Position numbers and translations under genes: made by a program. Source: Pelobates cultripes (lineage: Eukaryota; Chordata; Amphibia; Anura; Pelobatidae). Taken from it: a stretch of DNA of 64,000 nt. Positions within the stretch are counted from its first letter, which is position 1. Each line of letters begins with the position of its first letter. The notes under the pieces were generated by a model. That model saw only the letters and a program-made list of their open reading frames with translations, was not told the DNA's origin and ran no database searches. The stretch covers positions 241,139,371 through 241,203,370 of the forward strand of contig OW240917.1 in the NCBI GenBank assembly GCA_933207985.1, read 5' to 3'. Positions 20,671 through 32,600 of this stretch are shown here, in pieces.

Positions 20671-21966
20671 GACACTATAGTCACCTGAACAACTTCAGCT
20701 TAATGGGGTTGTTCAGATGAGTATAATAGCTCCCTGCAGGCTTTTCCATGTAAACACTATATTTTCAGAGAAAATTCACTTTTTACATTAGAACCTAGGA
20801 ACACCTCCAGTGGCAGTCACTCAGACGGCCACCAGAGAGACTTCCGAGTCAAGTCCTGCCTGATGCGCAGGACTCACGTTTGACGTTTTCATGCTTAGTT
20901 GAAGACATCAAACGTGCTATCAGTACACAGGAGGCATTGTGAACGCACCTACTGTGTCCTGCAGTAATCCGGAGCCTGTCAGCAGTCAGAGCTGACAGTG
21001 TGGGAGATAAAGATCTCCTGCACACACAGCGTCGGCTTGGGCTGACCAGCAGAAGACTGGACACCGGAGACACAGCCGGAGCAGGACCGTAACCGTAAGT
21101 GCATTTATTTTAAAAATGAGTGAGAGTGACTGAGTGAGTGTGAGAGAGTGAAAGTGAGTGTGTGAAAGTGAGATTGAGAGTGAGTTATTGAGTGAGAGTG
21201 TGATAGTGAGAGAGTAACCGTGAGAGAGAGTAAGTGTGTGAGTGAGAGTGAGTAAACATGAGTGAGTGAGTGTGAGAGAGAGTAAGTAAAAGTAAGTGGG
21301 AGTGAGAATGAATAAAAGTGAAAGTGAGAGAGTGAGTGAGTAAAAGTGAGGTGTAAGAGAGAGTAAAAGTGAGAGAGTGAGTGAGTAAAAGTGAAAGGGA
21401 GTGAGTGACAATGATTGTGAGTGAGTATAAGTGAGTGTGAGTCAGATAATCAGATAGACAGATAGAAATAGAGAGATGGAAATCGATAGATAGAAGTAGA
21501 TAAAGTGTGTGTGTTTACAATATTTATTTACAGTTTGTGTGTTTTTATACAAACTTTGAGCTGGAGGGTTGCGGTAGGAGGGGTCGGGCATAGAGCTGTC
21601 AGCCAGCTTAGCTTGCAAACGCGCATGCCGTGCACATGCGCGGTAGAGGACTCAGTTCATTCATAGAGCAGCACTCAATGCCGCTCTATGAAGAACCTGA
21701 TTTGTGCAGCGCGAGGCCGTGCCTGCACACCAGGCAGCTATGACACTTCTCTAAGAGAAGCGTCTGATTGGGCCCTGCTATTTTGTCATTTTGACGAAAA
21801 AGGTGGCGTGGCTTGTCGAGGATCTCGGCGCTGGAACGTAGGTAAGTTTTAATGATAAAAAGCACTCAGATTTATTTTTTTGTTTTATGACAAACTAATA
21901 TAAAAGCAAGATAGAAGGCTAGGGGACCTGTCTTTCTTGCTTTTCTAGTTTGACCATAGTGATCCT
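20671..21966. repeat. T2-like MITE expanded by an internal microsatellite
   Basis: The left end reads gacactatagtcacctgaac, followed by the aacttcagcttaatgg...gttcagatga hairpin; the right end reads ccatagtgatcctttaa with TTAA at 21967-21970. Much of the interior is the GAGT-rich tract listed separately. No coding content is supported. Confidence 0.5.
21113..21500. repeat. GAGT/GTGA-rich microsatellite
   Basis: Nearly pure runs of gtgagtgagag-type words extend for almost 400 bp, ending in gata-type repeats (21450-21500). It produces a long Ser/Leu/Thr-rich minus frame that is not a gene. Confidence 0.9.
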
Positions 21967-22235
21967 TTAAATAATTTTAATGACCTGGAGTCAATGGAAC
22001 TCTTAGTTACAAACAACTAAACTACAATTCCACAGAAGTATGAGTAATTTAGCTCAGGCAGAAACAGGAAGCAGGTTCTAGTAGGCCCACAGAAGGTCTG
22101 TCAGCAATCAGACATATCATTTACTAAATATGACTGAGGTTGTGTGTGTACCTCCCTAGACTGTCATTACCTGTATAGACCACAGGGGTCACTGAAAAGG
22201 CAACTTCTAACATGCAAGAGGAGTCATTTTCCTGG

Positions 22236-22700
22236 TTTATTCATTTATTACCGGTATTTATAAAGCGCCAACATATTCTGCAGCGCTGTACAATTAGGGG
22301 AGAAGGTACAATATACACAGACAAATACAAAAGGTAGAGAGGGCCCTGCCCGTCAGCTGAGATCTAGCTATTGAAGCTCTTTTATACAGCTAGATAGCCC
22401 GTGAGCTTACAATCTAAAGGTTACATCATTACCAATACTTGAACTATATTGTTAAATTTTAAAAAAATCTTAAAAGATGTGCAAAGGTAATTGATACTGC
22501 AAACTTTTAGGTCAGTAAGGTCCCTTTCGCCAGGCATTAATTAAGAAATAACGTTGAAATAATATAGAATATTAGATTGTGAGCTCACTGGGCAAGGCCC
22601 TCTTAACCTACTGCCATAAATGGGTTTTTTTCTAAGAATTGTTTGCCCCATTTACCTATTGTACAGTGCTGTGCAATGTTTTGGCATTATATAAATATTA
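22236..22700. repeat. Two inverted copies of a frog interspersed repeat tail
   Basis: The left copy (22236-22440) has tttataaagcgccaacatat, gcagcgctgtacaat, gagggccctgccc and agcttacaatct in that order. The right copy (about 22570-22700) has the same words reverse-complemented. Related fragments lie at 26196-26262 and 43375-43440. The family is common in amphibian genomes; its class was not decided. Confidence 0.6.
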
Positions 22701-23062
22701 GAATATTTCATGATTTACTCACTCGCCGGCTGACGAGGATCGGAAGCAGAGCCTGAACAGGCAACTGACAGAAGGTGATTTTAACCACTTCTGCAATACA
22801 AGGGGGGCACTATAGGGAGCTATAGTGCCAGGAAAACAACTTTGTTTTTATGGCACTATAGTTTCCCTTTAACACAAAAAAGGTTTAGTCACAGACAGAT
22901 AAATGTATTATTAAAGGAATGGAAATAGGAATAGATTTATTTGCTGGGGCAGATGAACACTATCCGTGCATACATTATGCCAAAATGGATGAAGTTAAAT
23001 TCAGATGGTGCCTTTTAAGGTTCCAGATCCATTATTAAAAATGGCCCAAAACAGTATGCAGG
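22701..23062. other. Short T2-like fragment and unassigned DNA
   Basis: At 22800-22870 a small hairpin (cactatagggagctatagtgcc and ggcactatagtttcccttt) resembles T2-like termini. Nothing else is recognisable. Confidence 0.4.
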
Positions 23063-23460
23063 TGATACTCGAAAAATTTTAATATCGTTCAAAAGTTCAT
23101 TTATTTCAGTAACGCAACGTAAAACGGGAAACTAATATATGAGATAGACGCATTACATGCAAAGCAAGATAGTTCAAGCCGTGATTTGTCATAAGTGCGA
23201 TGATTATGGCTTACAGCTCATGAAAACCCCAAATCCACAATCTCAGTAAATTAGAATATTACATGCAATCAATAAAACAAAGAGTGTACATAGAACAATA
23301 TCGGACCTCTAAAAAGTACAAGCATGCATATGGACTCAGTACTTGGTTTGGGCCCCTTTTGCATCAATTACTGCCTCAATGCGGCGTGGTATGGAAGTCT
23401 GGTATGGAAGCCTGTGGCACTGATGAGGTGTTATGGAAGACCAGGATGCTTCAATAGCGG
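23063..23460 (-). pseudogene. Tc1/mariner-type transposase C-terminus with terminal repeat
   Basis: The left end, starting ggtgatactcgaaaaatttt, looks like the terminal inverted repeat. On the minus strand the coding end reads SWSSITPHQCHRL, then SIPRRIEAVIDAKGAQTKY and a stop near 23328. This is the C-terminal signature of Tc1-like transposases. A short duplication around ggtatggaagt disrupts it, and the catalytic domain is absent. Confidence 0.7.
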
Positions 23461-23499
23461 CCCGATTTACTTAAGGGGGGCAAAGACCCTACATGTGTT

Positions 23500-23821
23500 T
23501 TTAACACTACAGGGTCAGGAATCCATGCCTGTATTCCTGATCCTATGGTGTTCCTTTTTCATTGTTTTGTCACTCAAAATACTACTCCAATTTGGGTTCA
23601 GATTGAGAATCGACTCATGTTTCAGTTGTCTATGGAAGAAAAATACCAAAATTGAATGTTAACTCTTCTAAAATACCAAATTGGATTACAACTATAGAAA
23701 AATGGTAATCTGGACCTTGCTCATCAGTCGTAAAGAGTAAAATAATTTGTTTTCATAATTCCTTATAAGTATGTGAAATTGATTTTGTGACTTCTGTCTG
23801 ATATAAATGGTCTATTGAGCT
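23500..23821. other. T2-like hairpin fragment and AT-rich DNA
   Basis: At 23500-23560 aacactacagggtcaggaat and its imperfect inverse atcctatggtgttcc form a T2-like hairpin. The rest is AT-rich with no recognisable feature. Confidence 0.35.
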
Positions 23822-24813
23822 TGTAGCGGAGTAGTAGGGGTTAATCCACGATATCTCCGCTGGCAGTCAGGATGAGCAGGTAAAACACAGGTAGCGTAGT
23901 AATAGTCCCTTCCTCCCAAGAACTAGACGATACATAGCTTGGAGGTCAACTGAAGTTTTTAATTACAGGTCACCGTATTTATGTGGTTACAAATGTAAGG
24001 GGTTTCCAAAGTCACATTCCAGGGGTTTTACAACAGTGGACTACATGGGAGACTGATTTTACAAGCGGGTTTCCCATCATACACTGCTGTACCAGAGAGA
24101 TAATTGCCGCAGAATGCACTGGGAATAGGCTTATCTCCTGGTACAGAAAATACAGTTTTTTACATTAAAATGTATAACTTTGGCAATTCCCCTCATATTC
24201 CACGAATGACCCTTCATTCAATTGCAGGGATCAACCGGTACAATATACCGAAGTACCGCTCTGATCCCTGCAGAAACAACCGAATGCCGCTTACAATGTA
24301 CATTTATACGAACGGGGGCTTAACAGAGAAAACTCACGAATGGGTTTAATTTCCAGAAGGTGAGAGATTACCGAATGCTATGGAAGTTCAGCGGTGTTTG
24401 AAAATCAAGTGACCGATTTCAGTTCCAGGCACTCAACGACCAAACACCGCTGAAATCTAACAAAGCAAAGATGGCTGCCGCCACGTGTTCGGTATGCGAA
24501 CGGCGGCCACACACAGAACACTGATTAAGGATGAATACACTGTTTCGGTTTACTAATGAGCGGCACACGACCTTCTGGGGTGGTCTCTTATTCTGTATTT
24601 TGTTCGTTTCACGAACAGGGTTCGTGAAGCTTGAAACTTCGGGCTAGTGGCATTCATACGCTTGAAACACACGAATACATAGGAACCTTAGGTGAAACCT
24701 GGTTATGCAAATACAGTTAACAGGGGTTAAGTTTCTCCTGGATGGATACACAAAGGACACAACAGTCAGGCAAATATATGCATAATAGTCTATAAGTGAC
24801 TAGGTTTGCCACA
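23822..24813 (-). mobile_element. Solo LTR, family A, minus orientation
   Basis: Read on the minus strand it starts TGTGGCAAACC and ends TCCGCTACA, matching the ends of the family A LTR at 18694. The plus-strand flanks are GAGCT (23817-23821) and GAGTT (24814-24818), a 5-bp target duplication with one mismatch. The interior has repeated ttcggt/accgaa words like the other copies. Confidence 0.75.
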
Positions 24814-24844
24814 GAGTTATTATGATGTTGGCCCTTTTTATATG

Positions 24845-25362
24845 AAAGTGGCTCTATAGTGTCAGGAACACAAACGTGTATTCCTGATACTATAGTTCCA
24901 AAACCACCATTTAAGTGTTCGGTCCCCGTTACCTCTGATTAGAAAGATAATTTACTCAATTTTTCCAGCGCAGTGCATGGCTCCTTGCGTCTGACCGCAC
25001 TCTGGCGGACATAATCAGAATTAATGATCTCAGCCAATCACAATGCTTTCCCATAGGGTGGGGGCAGAACCAAACACCACCCTAACCAATCGGCATCTCC
25101 TTATAAGGTAGCATTGAATCAATGTCTCTCTATGGGGAAAGTTCAGCGTTTAGCCGGTAAACATCAGTGCTGCATGTTGTGCAGCACTGACCTAGGAAGC
25201 ACCTCTGATGGCCGTCTGAAGAGTAGTCACTAGAAGTCCTCCTAGGCTGCAACATTTCTCTGACAAGGCAGTGTCTACATTAAAAAGCCTGCAAGGACGG
25301 ACTATACTCACCAGAACAACTACATTAAGCTGTATTTGTTCTGGTGACTACAGTGTTCTGTT
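24845..25362. repeat. T2-like MITE
   Basis: It starts gtggctctatagtgtcaggaa, contains the tctccttataaggtagcattg and ggggaaagttcagcgttt blocks also seen at 12900-12950, and ends gtgactacagtgttctgtttaa. It parallels 12596-13155 over most of its length. Confidence 0.6.
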
Positions 25363-26190
25363 TAATTGATTGAGTAATAATGTATATCAAAAAGGTATTA
25401 GGGTCTTAATATTGGTGAGTGTAATGTCTTTGTGAGTGTAAATTGTTCTTTTCTGTATATGAAAAAACCTGTTTCAAAAAAAAAAAAAAAAAAAAAAATG
25501 AATTCACAAAACGCTGCATTGTAGTGAATCAAAAACCAAATTGCAAATTCAGACTACAATAGCCAAACTGTGACTGTGGTAGTGTAGAGAGATCTTTGCA
25601 AATCAATTATTTTGGCCTACATTTTGCTTTTAAGTATAATTCACTGTGAATAAGCCTCCAATAACCACAAACTGTACACAGCCTAAAAATATATGTTCTT
25701 AGTCTTTTAGCACCATTGGAAAAACAAATTCAGAATTTCCACTTAAAAAATTCAGAATGTTGGCTACCACGTTGGTGATGGATACCAAACAAAATCTTTG
25801 ACAACCATAAAGTCTAAAATCAAGAACAGGAGGTGGAGTTTCTGACAGGTTCAGATATTCCTGAAATTGGACGATAAATGGAGCTGGGATCATTTCACGC
25901 CGGCAATTTGAATGTCTTCTTTCCATAGGAACGGCTCATCTTGCTAAAAGGCAGTGGTTTCCCATAAAGACTGACTTTCTGTATTAGGTTTCAGTAATGA
26001 AATACTTGTACATAGAATACCCGAGTATTAGAAACGCAGTGTGTAGATGGCTTTTCTAATTTTAACCCTTACACAGCAAAGGAATTTAACCTTATCATAT
26101 TGAGAGGAAAGGAAGACAACAATATAGTTTGGATTTACCAAGGGAATAAATATCTTTAATTTCAGTGTAATATTCTTAGATATTAAGAAT
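25363..26190. other. Intergenic DNA, no gene seen
   Basis: It contains an A-run at 25479-25498 and an attcac...aaaaccaaattg stretch (25500-25660) of a family found at several sites in the window. Nothing else is recognisable. Confidence 0.45.
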
Positions 26191-26195
26191 AATAT

Positions 26196-26262
26196 TGTAA
26201 AGCGCTACGGAATCTGTTGGCACCATGTAAACGGCAATAATAATAATAATAATAATAATAAG
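26196..26262 (+). repeat. Interspersed repeat 3' tail with AAT microsatellite
   Basis: attgtaaagcgctacggaat, gttggcacc and a run of seven or more AAT units form the tail seen at the end of a very common amphibian repeat. Confidence 0.65.
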
Positions 26263-26264
26263 TG

Positions 26265-26720
26265 TGTAGCGGATACAACAGACGACACTTGATGGTGGGA
26301 GAATGACAAAGTTTAATGAGACAAGGTAGTCTTTTATACAAAGACCGCTAGCAGGAGGTCTCCATTGTTCACATAGGGAGCCCCTCCCTGGCGTCTCTGT
26401 GTCTGGGAGAGAATTGAGTCACCTCTCGCTAAATCCATTATCTCCCGAATCCAGAACGTCTTACATAAAAAACAAAACAAAATAACCTTAATAAAACAGC
26501 CCCGAACCTCAAACAATATTCCATTGAAAAGGTCTGATCTGAGCGCCCATTCAGGCAAATGTGCGCTCAGATCCATAAGGAATTGGGGAAACGCCACCAG
26601 GTTAAAGTTCTGACAGGCTGTTCGCTGAATCATGGCCGAAATGAGTTCCATACGTTTATTGCTAAAATAGTCTTTTAGGGAACAGTTGTTCAAGGCAGGT
26701 ACTGCCACTAGGTGCATTAT
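26265..26720 (-). mobile_element. Family A LTR fragment, minus orientation
   Basis: The left end TGTAGCGGAT corresponds to the LTR 3' terminus read in reverse. It shares tctgatctgagcgccca, gtgcgctcagatc and the ctgggagagaattgagt-type block with 18694-19858. The 5' end of the LTR is not found, so it is truncated. Confidence 0.6.
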
Positions 26721-27297
26721 TGTTAATGCATTTGAACAATGCAGTTTAAATTTTTATTTATACGTGTTCCACAAATCATTCCCAAATGCCTGAGATCGGA
26801 CAGGACTACGCACCAAATATAAACAGCTAGATAGGGCAAGAAGAGCATTACTTTTGATAATCGTGTTTTTGACCAATGATATAAAAGACTTTCATTGTTG
26901 CTATTCTCTGTAGGTCTACATTCATAATTTGTGTGTGTGCGTATATAAACCTAGCCTTTCCCACAATGAGATCACAGCGTGCCTAACTTTCCCTCACTAG
27001 GTTCTTTAAATTAAAGTGAATAGTTACAGTATTTTTTTTTTTGGCTATAGAATACACAAACTGCTCCAGTCAGTACAAATGGTATTCAACCAAAGAGATT
27101 TTGCTATTGATGTTAGCTGCAGTGTGATGTCACACACACGTATGGACACGAGCAGGCAATCGACAAATGCTCAACATACGTAGGTATGTTGCATCGAGAC
27201 ACTGAATCCTGGAATAAGAGTCACTATCTATGCTTGCTTCAGATACAGTGTGTCACAGCATCCAATGTCATTCAGAATGGTTGCCGACCCAATAATT

Positions 27298-28767
27298 ATT
27301 ATTTTTTTTAAAATTCTTTATTTTATTTGTGCATGAAGTGACAAGCGTGCAGAGCCACGACAGCCGCTGCATTTTTTTTTTTTCCCCCTCATGAAAATAA
27401 CAGGCTATAAGACATTCGTGGTTTGCAATAAACATGCTGTGCTAAATGTGTATATAACAGAATTGTTCTCGCTTAATGTTATGGTAAGGTGTGTAGCCCT
27501 GCAATTCGTGTGTGGACAGGCGTTTATAACTGAGTCAACATTGCAGCAATTCAGGTTCTCGCTTGGTTATTTATATTTGACATTATAAATCATGCTGCTG
27601 TGCGGTTTCGTTGTGTTAGTTTGTGCGTTGCTTGTAGGGTTGCTATGTAAGTGCGTGTTTATGAGTGCCATGTAAACTTTGTGTGCATAAGCTTACTACA
27701 TAGGCTATTCAGTCAAGTCTAGCTACTAGAGATCAGAAACAAGTAGAAGCTGCACACATAGCTAGTGAGATGACATTAGAGTTGTATGCACATTCTATGT
27801 GTATGGGTGTACGAGTCAGAAAACTATTGTTAAGATACATGCTAGATAAAATAATGTCACTGCTTGAGTAACCACCAGGGGGCAGAGAGTCACTGAGCTT
27901 GTCGAACACAGCACATATGTGTGCTTAGGCATTTGCTTACGCAGTTCTGCAGTAATAAAAACAATAATATTAAAATCAGAAAACAAGGAGATGCTAAACA
28001 AAATAATATGCAGTGCTAGAAATATGAGTATGCACTGTGAGCAGCCGCTTTGTCGTTCTTGTAGCGGTGCTGAGTCGGCTGGCGTCCTGGCCATGATGAA
28101 GTCCTCTGTGTTTCCAGCTGGTTGCTTGAGGGCTTAGGTTCTTGGTGGTCAGGAGTGTGCTTGGTCTTGTGTGTCTGCTGGCATCAGCCTAGGGTGCAAG
28201 ATGAAGCCTGCGTGCTGTGTCCGTTACTCCTCTTTGTGTGGGTGGAGTGAGAGTCCAATTAGGGTGCCCTCAGGACCGCCGGTAGCAGTGAGGGGTGTTG
28301 TCTCCAATGCTGCAGATGGGAGCTTGTTAACTGGCTAGTAAAATGAGCGCGGCGGCCATCTTGGATTTTGCCATGCGGTCTTCATTTGATCCGTTCACCA
28401 CTCGGTTGGTGAAGGTGGTCTCTGCCCCTCCGGTGAGGTCCGGGATAACCCCCCCTGTGGGGGGAGAACGGGGCCCTTAGTAGGCGTGAGAGAGGTCCTG
28501 CCGGACTAAGCACGGGAGACCGGCCGCTTCTCCCGCCAGAGCCTCACGACAGGCCGCAGTCCCAACTGCCCAGCATACATAGCTGCCGGTAGGACGGGGG
28601 CCGACCTGGATAACAAGAGTGGTTGGTTGAGTCCCCTTAGCCTTCTTGTGGCTGCTGGGTGATAGTTTTTCAGGGGAGAAAGGTTAATTTCAGGCTGGTT
28701 ATAGGAGTTTCGCTCAGGAGCCGAGGTGCCCCACGTCCATCTTGCTTGGCGGTCAGGCCCCGCCCCC
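27298..28767 (-). mobile_element. LINE-like insertion with 12-bp target duplication
   Basis: GACCCAATAATT occurs at 27286-27297 and 28768-28779. The left end is T-rich with attctttattttatttgtgc (poly(A) end in minus sense). The right end, read on the minus strand, begins with a GC-rich segment including a caagatggacg motif, resembling a LINE 5' UTR. No reverse transcriptase is visible in the 1.47 kb, so it is an internally deleted or non-autonomous copy. It lies 76 bp beyond the METTL2 poly(A) signal. Confidence 0.6.
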
Positions 28768-28862
28768 GACCCAATAATTCTTTAAGAGATGATTCCAATT
28801 AAGGAGAGAATTTACTTGCTTAATGAAGACAACATGAGAAGAATTACAATAAAATGAAAAGC

Positions 28863-28868
28863 TTTATT
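28863..28868 (-). terminator. METTL2 poly(A) signal
   Basis: AATAAA on the minus strand, about 600 bases after the METTL2 stop codon. It is the only canonical hexamer in sense orientation noticed between the stop and the LINE-like insertion. Confidence 0.6.
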
Positions 28869-29465
28869 GAAATAAAAACAAAGTTTACCCCTTGCTTAAC
28901 TCCTGCATGAATCTTTAAAATCAAACATAAAAATTCATACAGTCCTGATAAAAAGTGGATTTAATAAAACTGTCCTGCATTGTCCATCACATTTTAGGGC
29001 AGTAAACTTCAAGAACAGCAGAGTGTTACTGGAATTACTTATCATTAAAAGACTATGCGTGCGGTCACAAAAGGGTTTCTAAAGACCCTATGACAGTGAG
29101 GCATATATACGGTGTTGCCACCGGTTTCTCAGGAGATTGTTGCCAGGTGAGTAGGGCCATCAAACAGCATAGTACAGTTTATGACGGCACAGACTGGCAC
29201 TTGTCCTTAACTAAATAGTTTAACAGTTTCCACTCTTTAAAATCAGTTCATTGAACTGCAAGGCCTCCAATGTAAGGGCCAACACGAACATAGCTTTGTT
29301 CTTGGATAAAACTGGTGCATGTTTAGGCACATTAAATGGTAATAAAGAGATATTGATGCTCTGTACCATCACATCATTATCAGCTCTGTGCAACTCTTTA
29401 TGTGCCTTCCAGCTGCACCCATTACAGAGTCGCGATGAAGACACTGCCTTTTTTGGAGACTGTGC

Positions 29466-29632
29466 TTAGATCAGTGATGCACCATTCACAGGATCGCGGG
29501 GCTTACGGTACTTGCACTGAATCCACACGCGGTACATGGTCAGCTGCTTCCCGCGGTTCACTTGTAGTCTTCGGTCCACCGTGTTTTGCACCTTTTCTAG
29601 ACCTGCGTTCGTGAACAGATCTTCGAGCTCAT
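29466..29632 (-). CDS. mettl2: METTL2 last coding exon
   Basis: Encodes [20 protein letters not shown], the [17 protein letters not shown] block and IQCKYRKP, then a short lineage-specific tail and TAA at 29468-29466. The acceptor TTTTTCTTAG is strong. The tail after CKYRKP ([10 protein letters not shown]) replaces the short end of the mammalian protein. Confidence 0.95.
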
Positions 29633-32600
29633 CTAAGAAAAACAAGTTAAATATACGTTTGAAAAAAAATCTCAAACTTTCAGACATGGTTACAGTTAGT
29701 TCTGTTAGAACGGGCTAAATGGAAGTGGCACACACTTTATGGCAAATGTCTTTGGATGTGTATCTCGTCCAATATTCTACTCACATTATTGGACTGACTT
29801 GATGAAAGAAGAAAGAGAGACAACCCAACACGACAAATCACATATGATCAATGCTTGAATGAGAGTGAAAGGTACATCATTTTCAGTCATCCTCTCTGTT
29901 AAATAAATTGTGTGGGAAACTTAGCCCCCATCTGCCCACTCAAAACACATCATACTATTCATACTATGTTGGGCAGGTACCAATACATTTCTGGGTCAGA
30001 CTGTGTAGAGGACACATCGAAATCCATTTATATGAAATTTGAATGGCTATATTTGGCAGGATAATGGTGCAATATGCATGTCATGCCTGGAGTACCTTTG
30101 CTATGATATGGGAAAATAAAGTTGCTCAATATTATATACATTATACCAGGCCAAGGGGAAGTCATTAAAAAGCTCTTACATGGTTCTCTGCATTGCAGAT
30201 TTAATTTAGAGGTCGTCACTGCACTGTAAAGACAAAGTAAGATAAAGGCCAGCCGTTACTTACCTTGTGCAAAGAAGTACACTCGCGTCCCATCTCCTCT
30301 TACATAAAAATTTTCAGACAGACAGCGACCTGTAGGATATAAGATAAACAAGCAATAAAGATGCACATAATGTGGACTTACCGTAAAGTTATTTTTCCAG
30401 AAGATTAGAGTGCTTTACAACTGGGATTTCATCACCTGGAGGGAAAAAACAGTCAGGCAATCTCCCAAACTTTTCAAGAACCTCCCCCAATTAACCTTTG
30501 GCCTTATAGATTGCTTCCTACCCAAGACATCCCCAGAAATTACAAAAGCCAAATAACCGTACCACTCAGACTATGAACAAATTTGGGGGAGGAGGGGGAG
30601 TGAGAACTGCCTCTAATCTTCTGGAAAAATAAATTTACAGTAAGAAATTTTTTTAGATTTTCCCTTCAGGTTAGAGGCAGTGCCTTACAACTGGGATATC
30701 CAAAAGCAATCTCTTAGGTCGGCACTCAAATCTCACTGCAAAAAAACTGCGACCAAAGTTGTATCTTCCATGGTCAACAGACCAAAATGAGTGAAGAGAT
30801 CACCTTGTGGCTGTTAGGAATTTGAGAGAATGTATAGCAGAAGCCCTCAGGCACCCGATCTGAACATAACTGTGATCGAAAGAGCTTCAATGAAGATAGG
30901 TGTTAGATAAGAAAAAACCCAAACGAATGAAGACCTTTAAGGTAACGTAGACGAGAACTAAACGCCCAGGCAGTGGAATTAGAATTCCAAGACCCTAGAA
31001 CGCTGTTGGGAAAAGTTAGAAAAATAACGTTAGATGGAAGATTGGAAAGAATTAAAGAATCCAACTTAACTCCACTTTCTCCTGCTGAAAATGGAAACTT
31101 GAAGAACTTTAAGTTCTTGCCAAAAATATATTTTGGGCGACTACCCCCAAAAACCTAGAGTGAAGACTCAAATCAGCAAGATCCATTTATAGTAAAATAA
31201 ATTGTCAATAATTTCCTGAGACAAAACATTATCCTTCAGTATCTGGTATACATAAACCAGGTCGTCAGCTTGAATTACAACAAATTTGAGAAGCGGTACC
31301 CTTGAGAATTCCAGGATGCCTATTTACAGGTAAGGTCCCCAAAGATTCCTCCGGATAATTTTTGATGAACGGTGAAACAGCTACATGCCACCAAGGGAGG
31401 AAAACTATCATTCTCACCTTTTCCATCCTATAGGATCTTGGGGAATAGGGAACCAGGAGGAAACTATAGGTTAGACTGGAATTTGCAAGAAAGCAAAGGA
31501 AACCAAAGCTTACTGTTCTGTCCAAGCTTGTCCAATGAAACACTTGCTATCTGTTTGATCTAGAAGTCCCAGTTCCATAACCGGATAATCAAATTCTTCC
31601 TATCGTTTGGGTGAAGATCAGGGAGTATGAACCAATCTGCTTTGTATTAAATGTTGACTACTCAATGCTACAGCTAAACAGAGGAATTTTAAGTTCTATG
31701 CATAAGGGAATAGACCTAAGAAAAACTAACAAAAGCATATCCTGGAACAAGATTTTTCAAACAAGACAAAGACCTTGTTTGTACATAATTGCTACCGATG
31801 TAGAACTATCCGACCAGATCTGGACAAGATAATACCTGGTCTTTATCTGAAAGGCAAAGAGAGCTAGCCAGATAGCCTTTGGTCCTATGTAGTTGGATAA
31901 GTTTTTTTCAAAATATCTCAGCTAATTTCCCTTCAACCCTATGAGAACCTAGCTGAGACCTGAAGCATCAGTCGTAAAATTCTGAACGATCAATTTGAGA
32001 ACTAGAACAAAAAGTAAGAACCGTCTGGCATCCTTCATTTCTGCCTGGTTCAGAAAGGAATGACCGAAGTATAAGATTTTACTGCAAAATCTTATCAGCA
32101 ACTGTATCTGGCCTCTGAAGGACCTGTAAACAGTGCTATGCCTAAAGAAGCTGAAGAGACCAAGCAGGTTCTTACAAGACGGGAACCAAAATTATTTCCC
32201 TAGTATCTTGTCTACTGAAGTAGAAGAGAGATTTCAGGTGATAAGGCCATAGAGAGAACCACAATTTTTTTTCTTCTGTTTCTTGACAAACACCAGAACT
32301 GCACACTTCTTGTAAAGGGAATTCTTTATCAGAAGATTGATTAGCATCCACCCGTATGCTGTAGAAAAACACCCTAACCTTTAGGGGCTGGTGTACAAAA
32401 ATTAATTAGGTGCCCCTGAGGAAGCCATATTGTAGAGATTCAACAAATTTATGGATGGCAACATTTTGCATAGTGAGAGAATATCAAGTGGCAATTGGCA
32501 TAAGCTCTTCTTAAAAGAAAACGGCAAACAAACCTAGGCAGTAAACCATCCCAGTCATACCGTATCTATTGCAGTGCAGGGTACAAATTGAACTTGGTGG

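Noticed and set aside
20986..21411. Leu/Ser/Thr-rich minus frame resembling a membrane protein.
   Set aside because: It lies in the GAGT microsatellite and ends where the repeat does.
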